DNA from: an uncultured Bacillota bacterium
GTDB taxonomy: Bacteria; Bacillota; Clostridia; Christensenellales; Borkfalkiaceae
Direction: 5' to 3'
NCBI GenBank assembly: GCA_949287815.1
Contig: CASEHS010000014.1
Location: forward strand, 1-36,546
Length of the DNA: 36,546 bases
The position numbers and the translations under genes were made by a program. Within the stretch, counting starts at the first letter, position 1. Each line of letters opens with the position of its first letter. Under the pieces are notes generated by a model that was not told where the DNA came from, ran no database searches, and saw only the letters and a program-made list of their open reading frames with translations. This document shows, one piece after another, positions 16,561 through 24,805 of the stretch.

Positions 16561-18258
16561 CTACTCTTCACGAACGGGGATCCCGCAAGGATGGCACGCA
16601 ATGCCTTCCGCCTTTGCTTCTCCCGCCACGATCGCGTAAAACCGATAACCGCCCGAAAAATTATAACAATCAAAACCGTTACCGCTCAAAATACGGCAGG
16701 CGATATAACTTCTCAATCCGCTCTGACAGTTCACATATATTTTTTTCTTTTTATCGAGTTCACCCAGTCTTTCGCGCAACTCGTCTACGGGGATATGCAA
16801 CGCGCCCTTAAAATGCCCTGCGGCAAACTCCTCGTTTGTTCTGACATCTAAAAGAACAACATTCTTATCCGCACTCGCCGCAGGAAGATCTGTCCAGTGA
16901 AATTGTTTGCAGCCTTCCAACACATTCGCAATAACATACCCTGCCATGTTTACAGGATCCTTTGCGGAAGAGAACGGCGGAGCATAACAAAGATCCAGTT
17001 CTTGCAGATCATACGCCGTCATTTTTGCGCGGATCGCCGCGGATAATACGTCGATCCTTTTTTCCACGCCTTCGTAGCCGACCGCCTGCGCACCCAGAAT
17101 CCTGCCGCTTTTCTTTTCAAAGATAACTTTGAGCGTCATATTCTTTGCGCCAGGATAATAAGTCGCGTGATTGGGTGAAAACAGAACAACTTTATCCGCT
17201 TCCAACCCTAAATTCTTTGCCGCCTTTTCGGAAAGCCCCGTAAATGCCGCCGTCATTTCAAACACTTTCAATACAGAAGAACCAGCGGCGCCCTTATAAC
17301 GACTTCCTATTCCGCAAATATTATCCGCTGCGATCCTGCCCTGCTTATTCGCCGGTCCCGCGAGGGCAATCAGCGCATCCTTTCCGCTCACGGAATTTTT
17401 TATCTGTACGGCATCTCCAACGGCATAGATACTTTCATCGGAAGTGCGCATATGTTCATCCGTTACGATCGCACCTTTCAACCCAAGAGTAAGTCCTGCC
17501 TGTTTTGCAAGCGCAGTATCAGGCACGACGCCCACAGACATCAATGCCATATCCGCTTCGATGTCACCTTTATCGGTGTGAGCAATCAATTTACCTTCTT
17601 TTTCCGAAAAGGCAGTCAGCCGCGTTCCCAAACGAAGCGTCACGCCCTGCGCGCGCAAATGTGCGTTCAGAATACACGCCATATCGTAATCCATCTGCGG
17701 CATGACCTGATCCGCCCACTCCACAAGCGTGACCTCTATACCGCGATTGCGAAGATTTTCCGCCGCTTCGATCCCGATAAAACCGCCGCCGATCACAGCG
17801 GCCTGCGAAGGTAATTTTTCTTTGATAAAATCATCGATTTTAAAAGTGTCTTCCACCGTGCGCAAAGTAAAGATTTTGTCGCTATCTACCCCCGCAACAG
17901 GCGGAATGACCGCCTTTGCTCCGGGCGAGAGAATGAGTTTATCATAATTTTCCAGATACTCCGTTCCGTCTTCCAAACGGCGCACGCGAACTTGTTTACT
18001 CTCACGCAGAATTTCCACAACTTCATTTTTCACCCGAACATCGATATTGAAACGTGTACGGAAACTTTCAGGCGTCTGCAAAGTCAACGCACCGCGGCGG
18101 GAGATAACGCCGCCGACATAATAAGGCAAACCGCAATTCGCATATGAGACGAAACCGCTTCGCTCCAATACAATGATTTCCGCCTTTTCATCCAGTCTTC
18201 TGAGTCTTGCCGCAGCTGTCGCACCGCCTGCAACACCGCCTACAATGACAACTTTCAT
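16561..18258 (-). CDS. CoA-disulfide reductase / FAD-dependent oxidoreductase fused to rhodanese
   Basis: A 565-residue flavoprotein of the CoA-disulfide reductase family with a C-terminal rhodanese domain (CoADR-RHD type). It starts with a dinucleotide fold (VVIVGGVAGGATAA), has the single redox cysteine in SYANCGLPYYVGG (Cys42), a second NAD(P)H fold (AAVIGGGFIGIEAAENL), the FAD site YAVGDAV, a dimerisation domain, and a rhodanese domain from ~465 with active Cys ~511 in VNCQSGLRS. By family knowledge such fusions reduce CoA disulfides or persulfides and polysulfides using NAD(P)H. After the rhodanese comes HPCGIP, perhaps an extra thiol. AAAGGAG precedes the ATG. It is third in the thioredoxin operon. 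Confidence 0.88.
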   Translation of the reverse strand: MKVVIVGGVAGGATAAARLRRLDEKAEIIVLERSGFVSYANCGLPYYVGGVISRRGALTLQTPESFRTRFNIDVRVKNEVVEILRESKQVRVRRLEDGTEYLENYDKLILSPGAKAVIPPVAGVDSDKIFTLRTVEDTFKIDDFIKEKLPSQAAVIGGGFIGIEAAENLRNRGIEVTLVEWADQVMPQMDYDMACILNAHLRAQGVTLRLGTRLTAFSEKEGKLIAHTDKGDIEADMALMSVGVVPDTALAKQAGLTLGLKGAIVTDEHMRTSDESIYAVGDAVQIKNSVSGKDALIALAGPANKQGRIAADNICGIGSRYKGAAGSSVLKVFEMTAAFTGLSEKAAKNLGLEADKVVLFSPNHATYYPGAKNMTLKVIFEKKSGRILGAQAVGYEGVEKRIDVLSAAIRAKMTAYDLQELDLCYAPPFSSAKDPVNMAGYVIANVLEGCKQFHWTDLPAASADKNVVLLDVRTNEEFAAGHFKGALHIPVDELRERLGELDKKKKIYVNCQSGLRSYIACRILSGNGFDCYNFSGGYRFYAIVAGEAKAEGIACHPCGIPVREE

Positions 18259-18321
18259 ACACCGCTCTCCTTTTTATGATTTCAAACCGCTTTTGTATGC
18301 CGATTACACGAAATCCGCAAG

Positions 18322-18627
18322 TCAACGGATTTTTTCTCCCCGATAACCGCCGATCCCGCCTATATTTTCCGCCTGATAGCCCTGACTTTGAAGATACGCC
18401 ACCGCTCTGCCGCTTCTGGCACCGCTGTGACAATATACGAACAGTTTCTTGTTCTTTGCTAGTTCAGTTTCTGCAAGCCGATCGAGCGGAATATTTATCG
18501 CACCGCGAATATGACCTTCTGAAAACTCCTCTTCTGTCCTTACATCCAAAAGAATTCCGTTTTCTTCTTTTGCTCGCGCTATGCCTTCCTCAAACCCGGA
18601 AGTACGCAAAAATGAAAACAATCCCAT
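18322..18627 (-). CDS. Rhodanese-like sulfurtransferase
   Basis: A single-domain rhodanese of 101 residues, with LLDVRTEEEFSEGHIRGAINIPL and the active-site loop CHSGARS (Cys66). It should carry sulfane sulfur as a persulfide in the cytoplasm. The start codon lies 1 bp after the thioredoxin stop, with GAGGGG inside the trx coding end, so the pair is translationally coupled. Its neighbours (thioredoxin and CoA-disulfide reductase-rhodanese) suggest a shared role in sulfide/polysulfide or thiol redox balance. The short N-terminal helix MGLFSFLRTS is common in clostridial homologues and is not a signal peptide. Confidence 0.9.
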   Translation of the reverse strand: MGLFSFLRTSGFEEGIARAKEENGILLDVRTEEEFSEGHIRGAINIPLDRLAETELAKNKKLFVYCHSGARSGRAVAYLQSQGYQAENIGGIGGYRGEKIR

Positions 18628-18628
18628 T

Positions 18629-18931
18629 TTACAGTAACCCCTCGAGCGCAGATTTCGGGCGCGCTCCCGATGTGATCGTTTGCACCTTTCCGTCTTTGGT
18701 TACCGCAAAGGTCGGAATAGACATTACGTTGAACCGCATAGCAAGCGCAGGTTCTTCATCAACATTGATTTTACCGACAATAATATCTTCCCTTTCTTTT
18801 GCAATTTCTTCGAGCACGGGTCCCATCATGCGGCAAGGGCCGCACCAAGGCGCCCAGAAGTCCAAAAGTACCGTTTTTTCCGAAGACAAAACTTCCGCAA
18901 AATTATTTTCCGTTATATTTTTTACATTCAT
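18629..18931 (-). CDS. trxA: Thioredoxin
   Basis: A 100-residue classical thioredoxin with the WCGPC active site (Cys30 and Cys33), DFWAPWCGPCRM upstream and the cis-Pro loop SIPTF. It is a general protein-disulfide reductant. A strong AAGGAGG site precedes the ATG at 18931. It is the first gene of the operon trxA - rhodanese - CoA-disulfide reductase - 57-aa protein and lies directly behind a promoter with an FNR-family-like operator, so its expression probably responds to redox or nitrosative signals through the adjacent Crp/Fnr protein. No thioredoxin reductase is seen in the window; the flavoprotein downstream is a different class. Confidence 0.95.
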   Translation of the reverse strand: MNVKNITENNFAEVLSSEKTVLLDFWAPWCGPCRMMGPVLEEIAKEREDIIVGKINVDEEPALAMRFNVMSIPTFAVTKDGKVQTITSGARPKSALEGLL

Positions 18932-18956
18932 GATTTTTTCCTCCTTGGGTTTTATC

Positions 18957-19004
18957 TGCTTACAGTATACGCCAAAGAGAAAATTCTTTCCGTAACATTG
19001 TTAC
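18957..19004 (-). promoter_or_regulatory. trxA operon promoter with Crp/Fnr-type palindrome
   Basis: Reverse strand TATACT (18969-18964) gives a predicted start near 18957. No -35 match is present at the right spacing. Instead GTAACA-T-TGTTAC (18992-19004) is centred about 41 bp upstream, where class II activators of the Crp/Fnr family bind. The Crp/Fnr gene itself ends only ~50 bp away. Confidence 0.65.
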
Positions 19005-19033
19005 ATATAAAATAAAAAATTAAAATTTTTTTA

Positions 19034-19063
19034 AATAAAAAAGGACGAATCTATTATTCGTCC
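19034..19063 (-). terminator. Terminator of the NifX-like - ZIP - Crp operon
   Basis: Reverse strand GGACGAAT pairs with ATTCGTCC around a 5-nt loop, followed by TTTTTTA. It overlaps the stop codon of the Crp/Fnr gene. Confidence 0.85.
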
Positions 19064-19707
19064 GCAAGAGAACGAAGAGCGTCAAGATCAGTCAACTCCA
19101 CCGTACCTCGTGAAAGGCTGACGATCCCCTCTTCTTCAAAATATTTCAGCATTCTGGAAACCGCTTCACGTACCGTTCCAAGATGCGATGCTAATTGTTC
19201 ATGTGTGATTTTCAGAAGTTTATTGCCACTGTATTCCGCCTCTTCCAGTAAAAGAGAAGCAAGCCTTGCGTCAAACTTTTTATTGAGCACTTCGTCAAGC
19301 ACCCACATGACCGAAGAAAATCTTTTACCCATAAGTACGGACGTAAAAGAGGCTACGGCGATCGAAGATTGCGAAAGGGATTTATAAACTTCCGAAGGGA
19401 GCAAAATAATTTCTGTATCCGTTTCCGCACGGATAAATACATCAAAAGAAATACCTGTAAGCATACAGGATGCGCTCAGAAGACAGATATCTCCTTGCAT
19501 CAGACGATAAAGAGTGATCTCTCTTCCTTCTTTGGAAAGGGTAAAGACTCGAAGTCTTCCTTTCTTTACCAGTATAAGCCCCGCGCAGTCCCCGCGATAA
19601 ACTTCCTTTCCCGCTGAAAAAGAATGAATACGAACGGCAGAGCGAACTTGTTCCTGCTGCTGTGAAGTCAATTTTGAAAAAAAGGCGGCGTCTTCAAATC
19701 CCGTCAT
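19054..19707 (-). CDS. Crp/Fnr family transcriptional regulator
   Basis: A 217-residue regulator with a cyclic-nucleotide-binding-like beta-roll (~1-120), a long dimer helix, and a C-terminal winged helix-turn-helix (ITHEQLASHLGTVREAVSRMLKYFEEEG). The roll contains GDICLLSASCML, a phrase common in clostridial Fnr-like proteins. There is no N-terminal four-cysteine cluster as in E. coli Fnr, and the cAMP-contact residues are not obvious, so the signal may be heme/NO, redox or another ligand. I use ATG 19707, 8 bp after AAGGAG; the frame to 19740 overlaps the ZIP gene. It is last in the operon with the NifX-like and ZIP genes and next to the trxA operon, which it probably controls. Confidence 0.88.
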   Translation of the reverse strand: MTGFEDAAFFSKLTSQQQEQVRSAVRIHSFSAGKEVYRGDCAGLILVKKGRLRVFTLSKEGREITLYRLMQGDICLLSASCMLTGISFDVFIRAETDTEIILLPSEVYKSLSQSSIAVASFTSVLMGKRFSSVMWVLDEVLNKKFDARLASLLLEEAEYSGNKLLKITHEQLASHLGTVREAVSRMLKYFEEEGIVSLSRGTVELTDLDALRSLADE

Positions 19708-19726
19708 ATTCCCACTCCTTATCCGT

Positions 19727-20533
19727 TCAGCCCAAAGCAACGTCCAAAACCATCATGATCACAAATCCGATCAGTACGCTCAATGTCCCCACGTGTGAAT
19801 GCTCACCGAGGTGCGCTTCGGGAATAAGTTCTTCTACAACGACATAGATCATCGCACCTGCCGCAAAAGACAATATCCAAGGCATAATGCCTGTGACAAA
19901 CCCTGCGATCAATACAGTTATAACGCCAAAGATCGGTTCAACCACACCCGAAAGAGAACCGCAAAGAAAAGCCTTACCTTTACTTACCCCGTGAGAACGC
20001 AACGGCAAAGACACGGCCGCTCCTTCGGGAAAATTCTGCAAGCCCATTCCGATCGCAAGCGCGATCGCACCTGCAAGAGCACCCGTTATCGTACCTGCGC
20101 TCGCCGTTTGTGCCGCTACCGAAAAAGCAAGTCCGACCGCCATTCCCTCAGGAACATTATGCAAGGTAACAGCAAGAACGAGCATGGTCGATCGGTGAAA
20201 ATTCGCATGCAGACCTTCCGCCGACTCATCGTCAAGATGTTGATGCGGCAAAACTTTATCCAGCAAAAACAAAAAGAGAGCGCCTGCCGTAAAGCCGATA
20301 CCTGCGGGAAGTACCGCATTTATATTTTGTTCTTCTGCCATCTCCATAGCAGGCAAAAGCAATGACCACACCGAAGCGGCAATCATGACTCCAGCCGCAA
20401 ACCCTAAAAATATTTTCTGTAAAATCGGCGACATATCTTTACGGAAAAAGAAAACCGTAGCCGCCCCGAGAACGGTTGCAAGGCAAGTTGCGCCCGTTCC
20501 GATAATCGCAAAAATTAATTCACGTCCCAACAT
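19727..20533 (-). CDS. ZIP family divalent metal transporter
   Basis: An integral-membrane ZIP (ZupT/GufA-type) importer of 268 residues with about eight helices. The metal-site helices are clear: HNVPEGMAVG in helix IV and QNFPEGAAVS in helix V, plus EELIPEA near the C-terminus. The histidine-rich loop before helix IV (HQHLDDE, HANFH) probably gathers metal. Substrates of this group are zinc, iron or manganese; the sequence does not decide. It lies 36 bp after the NifX-like gene and 19 bp before the Crp/Fnr gene. Confidence 0.9.
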   Translation of the reverse strand: MLGRELIFAIIGTGATCLATVLGAATVFFFRKDMSPILQKIFLGFAAGVMIAASVWSLLLPAMEMAEEQNINAVLPAGIGFTAGALFLFLLDKVLPHQHLDDESAEGLHANFHRSTMLVLAVTLHNVPEGMAVGLAFSVAAQTASAGTITGALAGAIALAIGMGLQNFPEGAAVSLPLRSHGVSKGKAFLCGSLSGVVEPIFGVITVLIAGFVTGIMPWILSFAAGAMIYVVVEELIPEAHLGEHSHVGTLSVLIGFVIMMVLDVALG

Positions 20534-20569
20534 TTGTATATCCTATCCGAAAGTTTACGGAAAGCCCCC

Positions 20570-20971
20570 TCAGTGTTTGCAACCGTGCGAAGCGCAATCT
20601 CCGCCATGGGCACCGCAAGAATGTCCTTCGCCATGATCATGGTGAGAACACCTTGCATTCGGATCATATGAAAGGTTTCCGTTAAGGAACGCATTGACAC
20701 ATTCATCGGCTGCGCCCCGTGCTCCGCCGTAAACAGCAATACCCGCTTCACCAAGCGCAGCAATCGCACCGCCGCCGATCCCGCCGCAAATCAATACGTT
20801 TACGCCGCGCAGAGAAAGAAACCCCGCCAACGCACCGTGACCGCTTCCGTTTGTATCCACAACTTCCGAAGATACGATTTTTCCGTTCTCCGCATCATAA
20901 ATTTTGAACTGTTCACTATGCCCGAAATGCTGAAAAACCTGTCCGTTTTCATAAGGGACTGCAATTTTCAT
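20570..20971 (-). CDS. NifX/NifB-associated (dinitrogenase iron-molybdenum cofactor) family protein with His/Cys tail
   Basis: A 133-residue protein. Residues 1-105 match the NifX/NafY-like fold (Nitro_FeMo-Co family): MKIAVPYENGQVFQHFGHSE, the VLICGGIGGGAIAAL phrase and a short C-terminal helix. After that comes a 25-residue tail with about eight histidines and four cysteines (CSHHDHGEGHSCG...), a clear metal-binding region. Members outside nitrogen fixers are common in anaerobes and are thought to bind iron-sulfur or metal cofactors; no nif genes are here, so nitrogen fixation is not implied. A consensus promoter (21007-21035) lies upstream. Being cotranscribed with a ZIP importer and a Crp/Fnr regulator points to metal handling. 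Confidence 0.85.
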   Translation of the reverse strand: MKIAVPYENGQVFQHFGHSEQFKIYDAENGKIVSSEVVDTNGSGHGALAGFLSLRGVNVLICGGIGGGAIAALGEAGIAVYGGARGAADECVNAFLNGNLSYDPNARCSHHDHGEGHSCGAHGGDCASHGCKH

Positions 20972-21006
20972 ATCAAACGCACCTCTTAAAAATTTTAACC
21001 TTATTT

Positions 21007-21035
21007 ATTTTACAGCGCACGAATAAGAATGTCAA
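21007..21035 (-). promoter_or_regulatory. Promoter of the NifX-like - ZIP - Crp operon
   Basis: Reverse strand TTGACA, 17-nt spacer, TAAAAT, about 36 bp before the ATG at 20971. Confidence 0.8.
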
Positions 21036-21064
21036 CAATTCACCCAGCCGGGAAAAAAGAAAAT

Positions 21065-21116
21065 GCGGTTTTACAAATTTTCCGCAAACTTATTGCAAAA
21101 AAATCCGTAAAACCGC
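21065..21116 (-). terminator. Terminator of the DUF6512 gene
   Basis: Reverse strand GCGGTTTTAC pairs with GTAAAACCGC around a long loop that contains a second small stem; TTTTC/TTTTTT follows. It lies just after the stop at 21125. Confidence 0.65.
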
Positions 21117-21124
21117 TTATTCCT

Positions 21125-21655
21125 CTATACCCCAAATCCGTATAAACCGGTAAGTTCGTCGCGAAAAAGAAAAATCTTCGGAGGGAAAATCGTAAAAGTC
21201 ATATAACAGATCGCGATCAAAAAAATCCCCACAACTGCAGTGATCGTATACGCACAACCAAACGGTGGCCGAAGCAATATAAACGCACAGAGCAAGATTG
21301 CAACCGCAACCGCTACAAAATATGTGATGATATCAACAGCCAGTATCGGCTCACCCGTAATCGCCGTATAAGAATAAAAAATCACGGGAATTAACACCAT
21401 CGGTGTCAACAGAGTTATAAAAAACGCAAAGAAGTAGTTATCATTCTTTACAAAAAACGCTCCGACAATAAAAAACACGAACGTCGGAAACAGTGCAAGT
21501 TTTAAATGTTCCCAAGTACTTTCGTTTACAGGGAAAAATATTCCTGCGATTTTATTGTTCCCGCTCCATTCATAGAAAAAATGAGAAAGTGCTCCGAAAA
21601 TCGAAACAAATAGGAAACCGACAACACAAAATATAATAACCTGTTTACGCATCAT
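21125..21655 (-). CDS. DUF6512 family membrane protein
   Basis: A 176-residue integral-membrane protein with about six helices. The conserved phrase FFPVNESTWEHLKL after the first helix places it in the DUF6512 family of clostridial membrane proteins, whose function is unknown. No ribosome site precedes the ATGATG start. A TATAAT (21667-21662) lies so close that the predicted transcription start falls on the first ATG itself, so the message could be leaderless. The gene follows the glycyl-radical activase by 75 bp on the same strand but seems to have its own promoter. Confidence 0.75.
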   Translation of the reverse strand: MMRKQVIIFCVVGFLFVSIFGALSHFFYEWSGNNKIAGIFFPVNESTWEHLKLALFPTFVFFIVGAFFVKNDNYFFAFFITLLTPMVLIPVIFYSYTAITGEPILAVDIITYFVAVAVAILLCAFILLRPPFGCAYTITAVVGIFLIAICYMTFTIFPPKIFLFRDELTGLYGFGV

Positions 21656-21730
21656 AATTTAATTATATACGCAAAATATATATTTTATGACTTATGTTTT
21701 ACTAAATAATTTCAAAACTTAAAAAAATTT

Positions 21731-22642
21731 TTACCGATTTATACTGCATTGAACATCCAAAGCAAGAAAACGTTTGCGGATATCTTTAAGATGATCCAAA
21801 GTTACCGACCAATTTTTATTTCCGCTATAAGGAACGCCAAGTGCAGCATACTTTGATTCCCCGTACTGCCTGTAAGAGAAAATTTCCACACCTCTGCAAT
21901 TTTTAAGCGTATGATAAATTTCCGCAATCTTTTGAATATGTTTTTCGTCGGTATTCAGCCCGTTTAGAAAAATGCAACGTATCAGAGTTTTTCCTCCAAA
22001 TCTATCCACAGCGAACAGATTTTCAATTATTTTCCGATTGGAAACGCCTGTATACTTTCTGTGTCTTTGCTTATCCGTATCTTTAATATCCCATAAAAAA
22101 AGATCTGTATACTTTACAAGGGAAAGAATAAACTTTTCATCAAAATACCCGCACGTTTCCATTGCGGTATGCAATCCATGCTCTTTTGCACTTTTGAGCA
22201 ATAAAATTGTATTTTCACCCTGAAAGGTCGGCTCTCCACCGGAAAGGGTAAGTCCACCCGTCTTACCATAAAACGCCCTGTCCTTTTCTACTTCCTCAAG
22301 TATTTTCGGAATGCTCATGCGAACACCTTGCATTTCCAGCGCGCCCGCAGGGCAACTTTTAGCGCATTGCATACACCCCGAACATAAATCTCTCTTTATT
22401 TCATGTTTCGCTTTAAATTCATGCGCCTCATTCGGACATACTTTTTCACAGATCCTGCAATCGATACACAAGGAAGGCGTATAAAAAAATTCCGATCTTA
22501 AACTTTGCGATTCGGGATTATGACACCATTTGCATCGAAGCGGACAGCCTTTAAGAAAAACGGTTGTGCGAAGCCCTGGTCCGTCATGCGTACAAAATCT
22601 CTGAATTTTCAGTACGGAAAGCCCTTCGCTCTGATTAAACAT
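21731..22642 (-). CDS. Glycyl-radical enzyme activating enzyme (radical SAM)
   Basis: A 303-residue radical-SAM activase that would use S-adenosylmethionine to make the glycyl radical on its partner enzyme. The CxxxCxxC cluster is CPLRCKWC (Cys33, 37, 40). It carries an inserted pair of ferredoxin-type 4Fe-4S sets, Cys59/62/65/69 (CIDCRICEKVC) and Cys87/90/93/97 (CSGCMQCAKSC), as in activases of dehydratase/decarboxylase-type glycyl-radical enzymes rather than PflA. LTLSGGEPTFQ is the SAM-binding GGE motif. The gene overlaps the end of the enzyme gene by 8 bp (22635-22642), so the two are coupled. It should act in the anaerobic cytoplasm. Confidence 0.93.
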   Translation of the reverse strand: MFNQSEGLSVLKIQRFCTHDGPGLRTTVFLKGCPLRCKWCHNPESQSLRSEFFYTPSLCIDCRICEKVCPNEAHEFKAKHEIKRDLCSGCMQCAKSCPAGALEMQGVRMSIPKILEEVEKDRAFYGKTGGLTLSGGEPTFQGENTILLLKSAKEHGLHTAMETCGYFDEKFILSLVKYTDLFLWDIKDTDKQRHRKYTGVSNRKIIENLFAVDRFGGKTLIRCIFLNGLNTDEKHIQKIAEIYHTLKNCRGVEIFSYRQYGESKYAALGVPYSGNKNWSVTLDHLKDIRKRFLALDVQCSINR

Positions 22643-24761
22643 TTTGCTCCGTTCTCCCGATGATCATATCCTGCCACTCCCGAGTAAGAGTGATAAACCG
22701 TGCATTCCATCCGGAAACGCGCACGGAAAGCGTTTTATATTGTTTGGGATTTTGCTGCGCATTGCGCAATGTCTGTGCGCTGACGGTATCAATCTGCAAA
22801 AAATATCCGCCTAATTTCACAAAGCCGCGGAGCAAAGCTTTTAAAGCAGTAATCCCCCCTTCTCCACTCAATGCTTGCGGGGAAATTTTGAGATCAAGCG
22901 CGGCGCCCGTAACCATTTCGGAAAGATCCGCTTTGCAGTAAGATTTAATTATCGCTGTAACGCCCTCCGTATCCGTACCAGGAGACGGCGAAGTATTACT
23001 TGCAAGCACCTCGCCCCCTAAAGTACCCTCTGCCGCCGCAAGGCGGTTTTGCGCCCAGGCGATCTCCCTGCCAAACGTAGACACACCTGCAGGAAAGAAA
23101 CAGTTTCCCCGCTTATCCCACTTCCTGCACGCAAGAAAAAAGTCGTGCAACAATGAAACATAAATCTTGTCGACCTCTTCGTTATCCGTACCGTAATAAT
23201 GAAGAGAGTTTGCATAACTGCGCAAAATGTCATTGTCCTGCCAATTCTCGCGCAAAACGTCCATAAATTCTGCAAAAGTTATTTTCTTTTCGTCGAATAC
23301 CAACTTTTTGATCGCATACAGGCTGTTGACCGTATCGGCCACGCCGCCGATATGCGGAGAAAAGACGTTGTATTCGGGGCCGCCTTCATAATATGAACGC
23401 GCCTTTTCTATACACCCGCGTTCAAATAGCGATACGACGGAACAGGGCGTAGCCGTTTTCCATTCACTGCACGGCGCATCGATTTGCGGTCCGCCGAATG
23501 ATTGCGAAACAGAAGCATAAATCTCTTTTACCTGATCTTCAAGATCTGATACGTATGCTCCGTAAAGGCTTTCGAAGGAAGAAAAATCATTTTTACGGTA
23601 ACCGTCAAGCGTTTTCTTTTGCAATAAAGCAAGCGAATCGAATGGCACATATATAAAAAATGTCTTTCCGGGAACTTGCACTTCCCAACAACCGTCATTA
23701 GCAAAATTTTGCGCATCTTCTGCCGGATATCCATACGCCGTAAGTGCCTTCAATATCAATGTTTCGTTGTAGACAGCCACCACCCCGCCGCCGTGCCGCA
23801 TGACTTTGGAAATTTTACGCAACAACCTTTCAGGAGTATTTTCGTGCAGACGAACAGTGATCGGGAAATCAGAGATCCCCAGCTCCTCTACGATATCCAA
23901 AACAAGATAAGTAACTTCGTTCGCAACTTCTTTGCCTTGTTTATCGGTACCGGCAAGAACGATATTCTGATAATGCTGTGCGTCACCACTTGACGGAGGA
24001 GTATCTTTAAGGATCCATTCCGTACCCTTGATAAAGAACGATGCAAGTATCTCCCTCGCGCGATCGATGGTCAGCGTGCCATTTTCAAGATCTCGTTTCA
24101 AGTAATCGCCCAACATTACATCCAGCCTTCCGATCCCCGGCCAGTTTCCGCAGAGACGGACAAAAGAAAATATGAACCAAACACATTGTACCGCTTCATA
24201 AAAATTGCGTGCAGGTTGAAATGGAACTTGCTGTAAATTACGGTAAATATCGGGCTTTATATTTTTGACCTTTTCAAGATAACGCCGATGATAAATTCGC
24301 ATAGCCGAGATCACATTCGAAAGGCTTTTCAAAAAACGGATCTGACGCTTTGAAAGCCCTTTGTCTTCAAGCCTGTCGGCAACTTTTTGTTCATAAAAAT
24401 TCATTCCGAACCGAAGCGCGGTTTCATAATCGATGGTAAGGTGGCTCACGCTCGAAAAAATTTTCTCACCTTTATGATAAGCGGGAATAACGTGGCTGAT
24501 TGCCGCACCAAGCGTCGCCGAGCCCGAAATCAGTTCTTCCTCACATACGCGGATAGGAGCTTTTTTCGCAATCTCCGTTATCATGATATCGTATTTATCC
24601 AAATCATCTAACTTGTTAAAATTTTCCTCCTCGATTTCAATATAAGGCGTTTTCATTGCCTCATCGCCGTATTTCCCGTGCATGGATTCATATGCCCATC
24701 TGCGAATCTTTGCAGACAGACGAATCGGCCGTTTACTATCAGACGAAGTAAAAAATTCCAT
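22635..24761 (-). CDS. Glycyl-radical enzyme of unknown substrate (PFL-like superfamily)
   Basis: A 708-residue glycyl-radical enzyme. The radical glycine is Gly684 in RVSGWNARF close to the C-terminus. The active-site thiyl is Cys358 in NDGCWEVQVPGKT, with Glu360 two residues later. Pyruvate formate-lyase has a Cys-Cys pair here, whereas diol/glycerol dehydratases, choline lyase and related eliminases have Gly-Cys-x-Glu, so an elimination or C-C/C-N/C-S cleavage is likelier than PFL activity. Tryptophan at the x position is not the GCVE of the described dehydratases. The protein is shorter than PFL (~760) or choline lyase (~850). The ATG at 24761 follows AAGGGGAG. An AraC-type regulator is divergent and the activase follows; no microcompartment genes are present. 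Confidence 0.9.
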   Translation of the reverse strand: MEFFTSSDSKRPIRLSAKIRRWAYESMHGKYGDEAMKTPYIEIEEENFNKLDDLDKYDIMITEIAKKAPIRVCEEELISGSATLGAAISHVIPAYHKGEKIFSSVSHLTIDYETALRFGMNFYEQKVADRLEDKGLSKRQIRFLKSLSNVISAMRIYHRRYLEKVKNIKPDIYRNLQQVPFQPARNFYEAVQCVWFIFSFVRLCGNWPGIGRLDVMLGDYLKRDLENGTLTIDRAREILASFFIKGTEWILKDTPPSSGDAQHYQNIVLAGTDKQGKEVANEVTYLVLDIVEELGISDFPITVRLHENTPERLLRKISKVMRHGGGVVAVYNETLILKALTAYGYPAEDAQNFANDGCWEVQVPGKTFFIYVPFDSLALLQKKTLDGYRKNDFSSFESLYGAYVSDLEDQVKEIYASVSQSFGGPQIDAPCSEWKTATPCSVVSLFERGCIEKARSYYEGGPEYNVFSPHIGGVADTVNSLYAIKKLVFDEKKITFAEFMDVLRENWQDNDILRSYANSLHYYGTDNEEVDKIYVSLLHDFFLACRKWDKRGNCFFPAGVSTFGREIAWAQNRLAAAEGTLGGEVLASNTSPSPGTDTEGVTAIIKSYCKADLSEMVTGAALDLKISPQALSGEGGITALKALLRGFVKLGGYFLQIDTVSAQTLRNAQQNPKQYKTLSVRVSGWNARFITLTREWQDMIIGRTEQNV

Positions 24762-24805
24762 TTTGCTCCCCTTACATCCTAGATATTTTCTTTGATATTA
24801 TTTTA

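Noticed and set aside
20570-20971. Nitrogen fixation locus because of the NifX-like protein
   Set aside because: No nifH, nifD, nifK or nifB is present, and such proteins are widespread in non-fixing anaerobes.
22635-24761. Pyruvate formate-lyase
   Set aside because: There is a Gly-Cys-Trp-Glu site in place of the Cys-Cys pair, and the activase has extra ferredoxin clusters, unlike PflA.
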